Below, piece by piece: positions 62,264-64,000 of a stretch of 64,000 nucleotides of DNA. Below the pieces are notes generated by a model that saw nothing but the letters and a program-made list of their open reading frames with translations, had not been told where the DNA came from and searched no databases. The DNA comes from Phormidesmis sp963789215. Its GTDB lineage: Bacteria; Cyanobacteriota; Cyanobacteriia; Phormidesmidales; Phormidesmidaceae. The stretch covers positions 434,001 to 498,000 of the forward strand of contig CAWBJY010000011.1 of assembly GCA_963789215.1 (NCBI GenBank). Reading direction: 5' to 3'. Position 1 is the first letter of the stretch. Each line of letters starts with the position of its first letter. Both the position numbers and the translations under genes were made by a program.

Positions 62264-62875
62264 ATGGAAACGAAGCGATCTATTTTTTCGACGGTAGGCG
62301 AGCAGATTACAACGCTCTTGAGCTTAGTAGCGCTGCTATGGGCGATTGAGATTGCGGACTGGCTGCTGTTTGGCAATCGGTTGCCGCAGTTTTTAGGCAT
62401 TCGGCCGCATTCTGTGGCGGGGCTGTGGGGCATTTTTTTTGCGCCTTTTCTGCACGGCAATTTTGCCCATTTGCTGGCGAATACGCTGCCGCTGCTGACG
62501 TTGGGCTGGCTGGTAATGCTGCGCGGACGGGGCGAATGGCTGGCGGTAAGCGCGATTACTGCTTTGTGTAGCGGGCTGGGCACTTGGCTGTTTGGTAGCC
62601 CTAACAGTACTCACATTGGGGCTAGCGGCGTTATTTTTGGCTACTTTGGCTTTTTGCTGCTGCGGGGCTATTTCGAGCGCAGCCTAACGGCGATCGCCTT
62701 TTCGCTTCTGGTTGCTTTCCTATACGGCGGCATTATCTTTGGCGTTTTACCGACCTCTCAAATGATTTCTTGGGAGGGCCATCTATTTGGCTTTTTGGGC
62801 GGCATTTTAGCGGCTAGACTCTTGGCCAAACCGCGACGCAAACCCGAGGATAACTACGACAATTACGACCTCTAG
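62264..62875 (+). CDS. Rhomboid-family intramembrane serine protease
   Basis: 203 residues with six membrane helices. Catalytic Ser in THIGASGVIFGYFG (GxSG) and His in WEGHLFGFLGGILA; the conserved HxxxN region appears as HGNFAHLLANTLPLL. It cleaves single-span membrane proteins. The stop codon begins a 14-bp tandem repeat that runs into the C-terminal codons of hrcA. Confidence 0.9.
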   Translation: METKRSIFSTVGEQITTLLSLVALLWAIEIADWLLFGNRLPQFLGIRPHSVAGLWGIFFAPFLHGNFAHLLANTLPLLTLGWLVMLRGRGEWLAVSAITALCSGLGTWLFGSPNSTHIGASGVIFGYFGFLLLRGYFERSLTAIAFSLLVAFLYGGIIFGVLPTSQMISWEGHLFGFLGGILAARLLAKPRRKPEDNYDNYDL

Positions 62876-62919
62876 CCTTCTGAAGTTAGTCTTCTAGGGT
62901 CAGCCTTCCGGGGTTAGCC
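62874..62919. repeat. 14-bp tandem repeat spanning rhomboid stop and hrcA end
   Basis: Three imperfect units (AGCCTTCTGAAGTT, AGTCTTCTAGGGTC, AGCCTTCCGGGGTT) plus a partial fourth. The first contains the rhomboid TAG. The third and fourth encode the last residues of HrcA on the other strand (LTPEG). Confidence 0.75.
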
Positions 62920-64000
62920 GATCGTCAAAATCTAGCGTGGTGGCTACGGCATCGGTGAGATAGTTGGCGGCGGCTTCTACTGCGGCGATCGCATTTTCAT
63001 ACAGCATTCGAGTGGGGCCGAGCACGCCCAAGCTGCCGACTGGCCCCGGCGACTGGCCGTAGGGCGCGGTGACCAGGGCGCAAGACTGCATCGGTTCGAC
63101 CGGATTTTCGGCTCCGATCCAGATCCGCAGCCGCTGGTTGTGGGTGAGGGTAGCGGTGAGCGGGCTGGACTTCGAATAGGTGCTGCTCGCCGTTGAAATC
63201 AGCGGCCAAAGCTGGTCGCGCCCGTCTTCTAACAGCTCTACGATGCTGCGAATTTGGCTGCGCTCGGAAAATTCTGGCTGGGCGAGGACTTCGGCTAGGC
63301 CGCTGACGAGAATTTGGGTGGCGGGCTTGGTTTGCGATCGCACCGACAAATCTCCAATCGCCTGCTGCAAGGCGCTGGCGTAGCGGGTGAAGGCCCGATC
63401 GAGTTCCGACCAGTCTAAGGCTGCATCTTGGAGCGATCGCCCCTTAAGCTGATGGGTCAAAAAATTAGAGAGTACTTGCAGCTCGCTAGCGATGTCTTCT
63501 GACGCTGTGGACGGTTCAGACGGCGCGGACGGTAGCGGCAGCAAGATGGAATGGTTGTTGTAAACATCGAGCACCACCACCAGCAAAATTTGGCGATCGC
63601 TTACCTGCACGAGCTGTAAGTGCTGAATGCTGGCCGATTCTACTTGAGGCAGCGTAACTAAAGCGATATAGCCGCTTAGGCTGGCGATTACCTGGGCCGA
63701 TTCCTGAAGCAGCGCCTCTATCCGCGAACTGTTGAGGAGCTGGCCGCTGAGCCGAGAACCCTGGCCGCTGCGCCGCCCGATGCGCTGGCTCAGCTTGTTT
63801 TCCATTTGGCGAATCAGCGGGCGCGACGGCTCCATCAGCTCGTTAACGTAGGCGCGGTAACCAGAGTCTGAGGGAATGCGCCCGGCTGAGGTGTGGGGCT
63901 GATAGAGCAAGCCAGAGCTTTCTAACGCGCTCATGACGCTGCGGATGGTGGCGCTGCTGACCTGAAGATTGTAGCCGTTGGCTAGAGATTTGGATCCTAC
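62900..64000 (-). CDS. hrcA: Heat-inducible transcription repressor HrcA (5' end outside)
   Basis: The frame is open to the window edge: 366 codons, with only about the first 20 residues missing. HTH segment VGSKSLANGYNLQVSSATIR then SVMSALESSGLLYQPHTSAG, RIPSDSGYRAYVNEL; the C-terminal GAF-like domain follows (VLGPTRMLYENAIAAVEAAA). HrcA represses groESL and dnaK operons at CIRCE elements in heat shock; no CIRCE is visible in this window. Confidence 0.95.
   Translation of the reverse strand, partial: VGSKSLANGYNLQVSSATIRSVMSALESSGLLYQPHTSAGRIPSDSGYRAYVNELMEPSRPLIRQMENKLSQRIGRRSGQGSRLSGQLLNSSRIEALLQESAQVIASLSGYIALVTLPQVESASIQHLQLVQVSDRQILLVVVLDVYNNHSILLPLPSAPSEPSTASEDIASELQVLSNFLTHQLKGRSLQDAALDWSELDRAFTRYASALQQAIGDLSVRSQTKPATQILVSGLAEVLAQPEFSERSQIRSIVELLEDGRDQLWPLISTASSTYSKSSPLTATLTHNQRLRIWIGAENPVEPMQSCALVTAPYGQSPGPVGSLGVLGPTRMLYENAIAAVEAAANYLTDAVATTLDFDDRLTPEG

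Noticed and set aside
3529..62919. CRISPR array
   Set aside because: The tandem arrays have units of 11-19 bp with no spacers, and no cas genes are present.
1..64000. GCGATCGC octamers as a regulatory signal
   Set aside because: They are the genome-wide HIP1 repeat of many cyanobacteria and occur inside genes as well as between them; useful for taxonomy only.

Overview
The window is chromosomal DNA from a cyanobacterium, probably a Leptolyngbya- or Synechococcus-like freshwater or benthic type. Evidence: very frequent HIP1-type octamers (GCGATCGC); the cyanobacterial response regulator RpaB/Ycf27 with a TTG start; a ferrochelatase with a chlorophyll-binding-like tail; CofG plus a photolyase; XisI; and several small cyanobacteria-specific families (DUF2288, DUF6679, Npun_F0813-like). 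The genus call is inference; nothing here identifies a species.

Layout. 1-10 kb: the end of a membrane protein, a YefM/YoeB toxin-antitoxin pair, a dihydroorotase, two tandem signal peptidases, a second dihydroorotase-like protein that lacks metal ligands, a two-domain histidine phosphatase, CofG, a DUF433/DUF5615 toxin-antitoxin pair flanked by two related ~105-bp structured repeats, and a PilT ATPase. 10-27 kb is a housekeeping core: rpsB-tsf, an acidic hypothetical protein followed by recG, a sodium/solute symporter, radA, rpaB, plsX-fabH-fabD-plsC (fatty acid to phospholipid), DUF2288, an AI-2E-type permease and an inositol-phosphatase-like enzyme. 27-33 kb: a 5'-truncated outer-membrane protein remnant, a GNAT-like protein, a creatininase-family amidohydrolase, small cyanobacterial proteins, a frameshifted HTH protein, tRNA-Arg(UCU) and a dienelactone hydrolase.

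33-43 kb is a defence island built on a type I restriction-modification system. The order is hsdR, an unrecognised 424-aa gene (possible EVE/PUA-like N-terminus and PD-(D/E)xK-like C-terminus), phd/PIN toxin-antitoxin, hsdM, MntA/HepT toxin-antitoxin, hsdS. As given, hsdM and hsdS each carry a single-base deletion, while hsdR is open and carries a 312-bp insertion/duplication at its 3' end. 43-53 kb is accessory and scarred: two copies of a repeated module (a CRP-like palindrome plus a small ORF, one copy broken), a pseudokinase/carboxypeptidase fusion, an M1 aminopeptidase, a methyltransferase and its decayed partial copy, a RelE-type pair, an orphan XisI with an internal duplication, and a secreted beta-helix protein. 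55-64 kb returns to housekeeping: photolyase, NUDIX, folK, trxA, fabG, a membrane acyltransferase, hemH, a rhomboid protease and the start-truncated hrcA.

Two patterns cut across the window. First, short tandem repeats (11-19 bp units, usually containing CTAG) begin at or next to gene stop codons in several places (after lepB-2, plsC and the rhomboid gene, and at trxA). Second, five toxin-antitoxin modules plus an orphan XisI lie within 51 kb. Functional links: CofG makes the deazaflavin chromophore that class I cyanobacterial photolyases use; plsX/fabH/fabD/plsC and the distant fabG supply acyl chains to membrane lipid.
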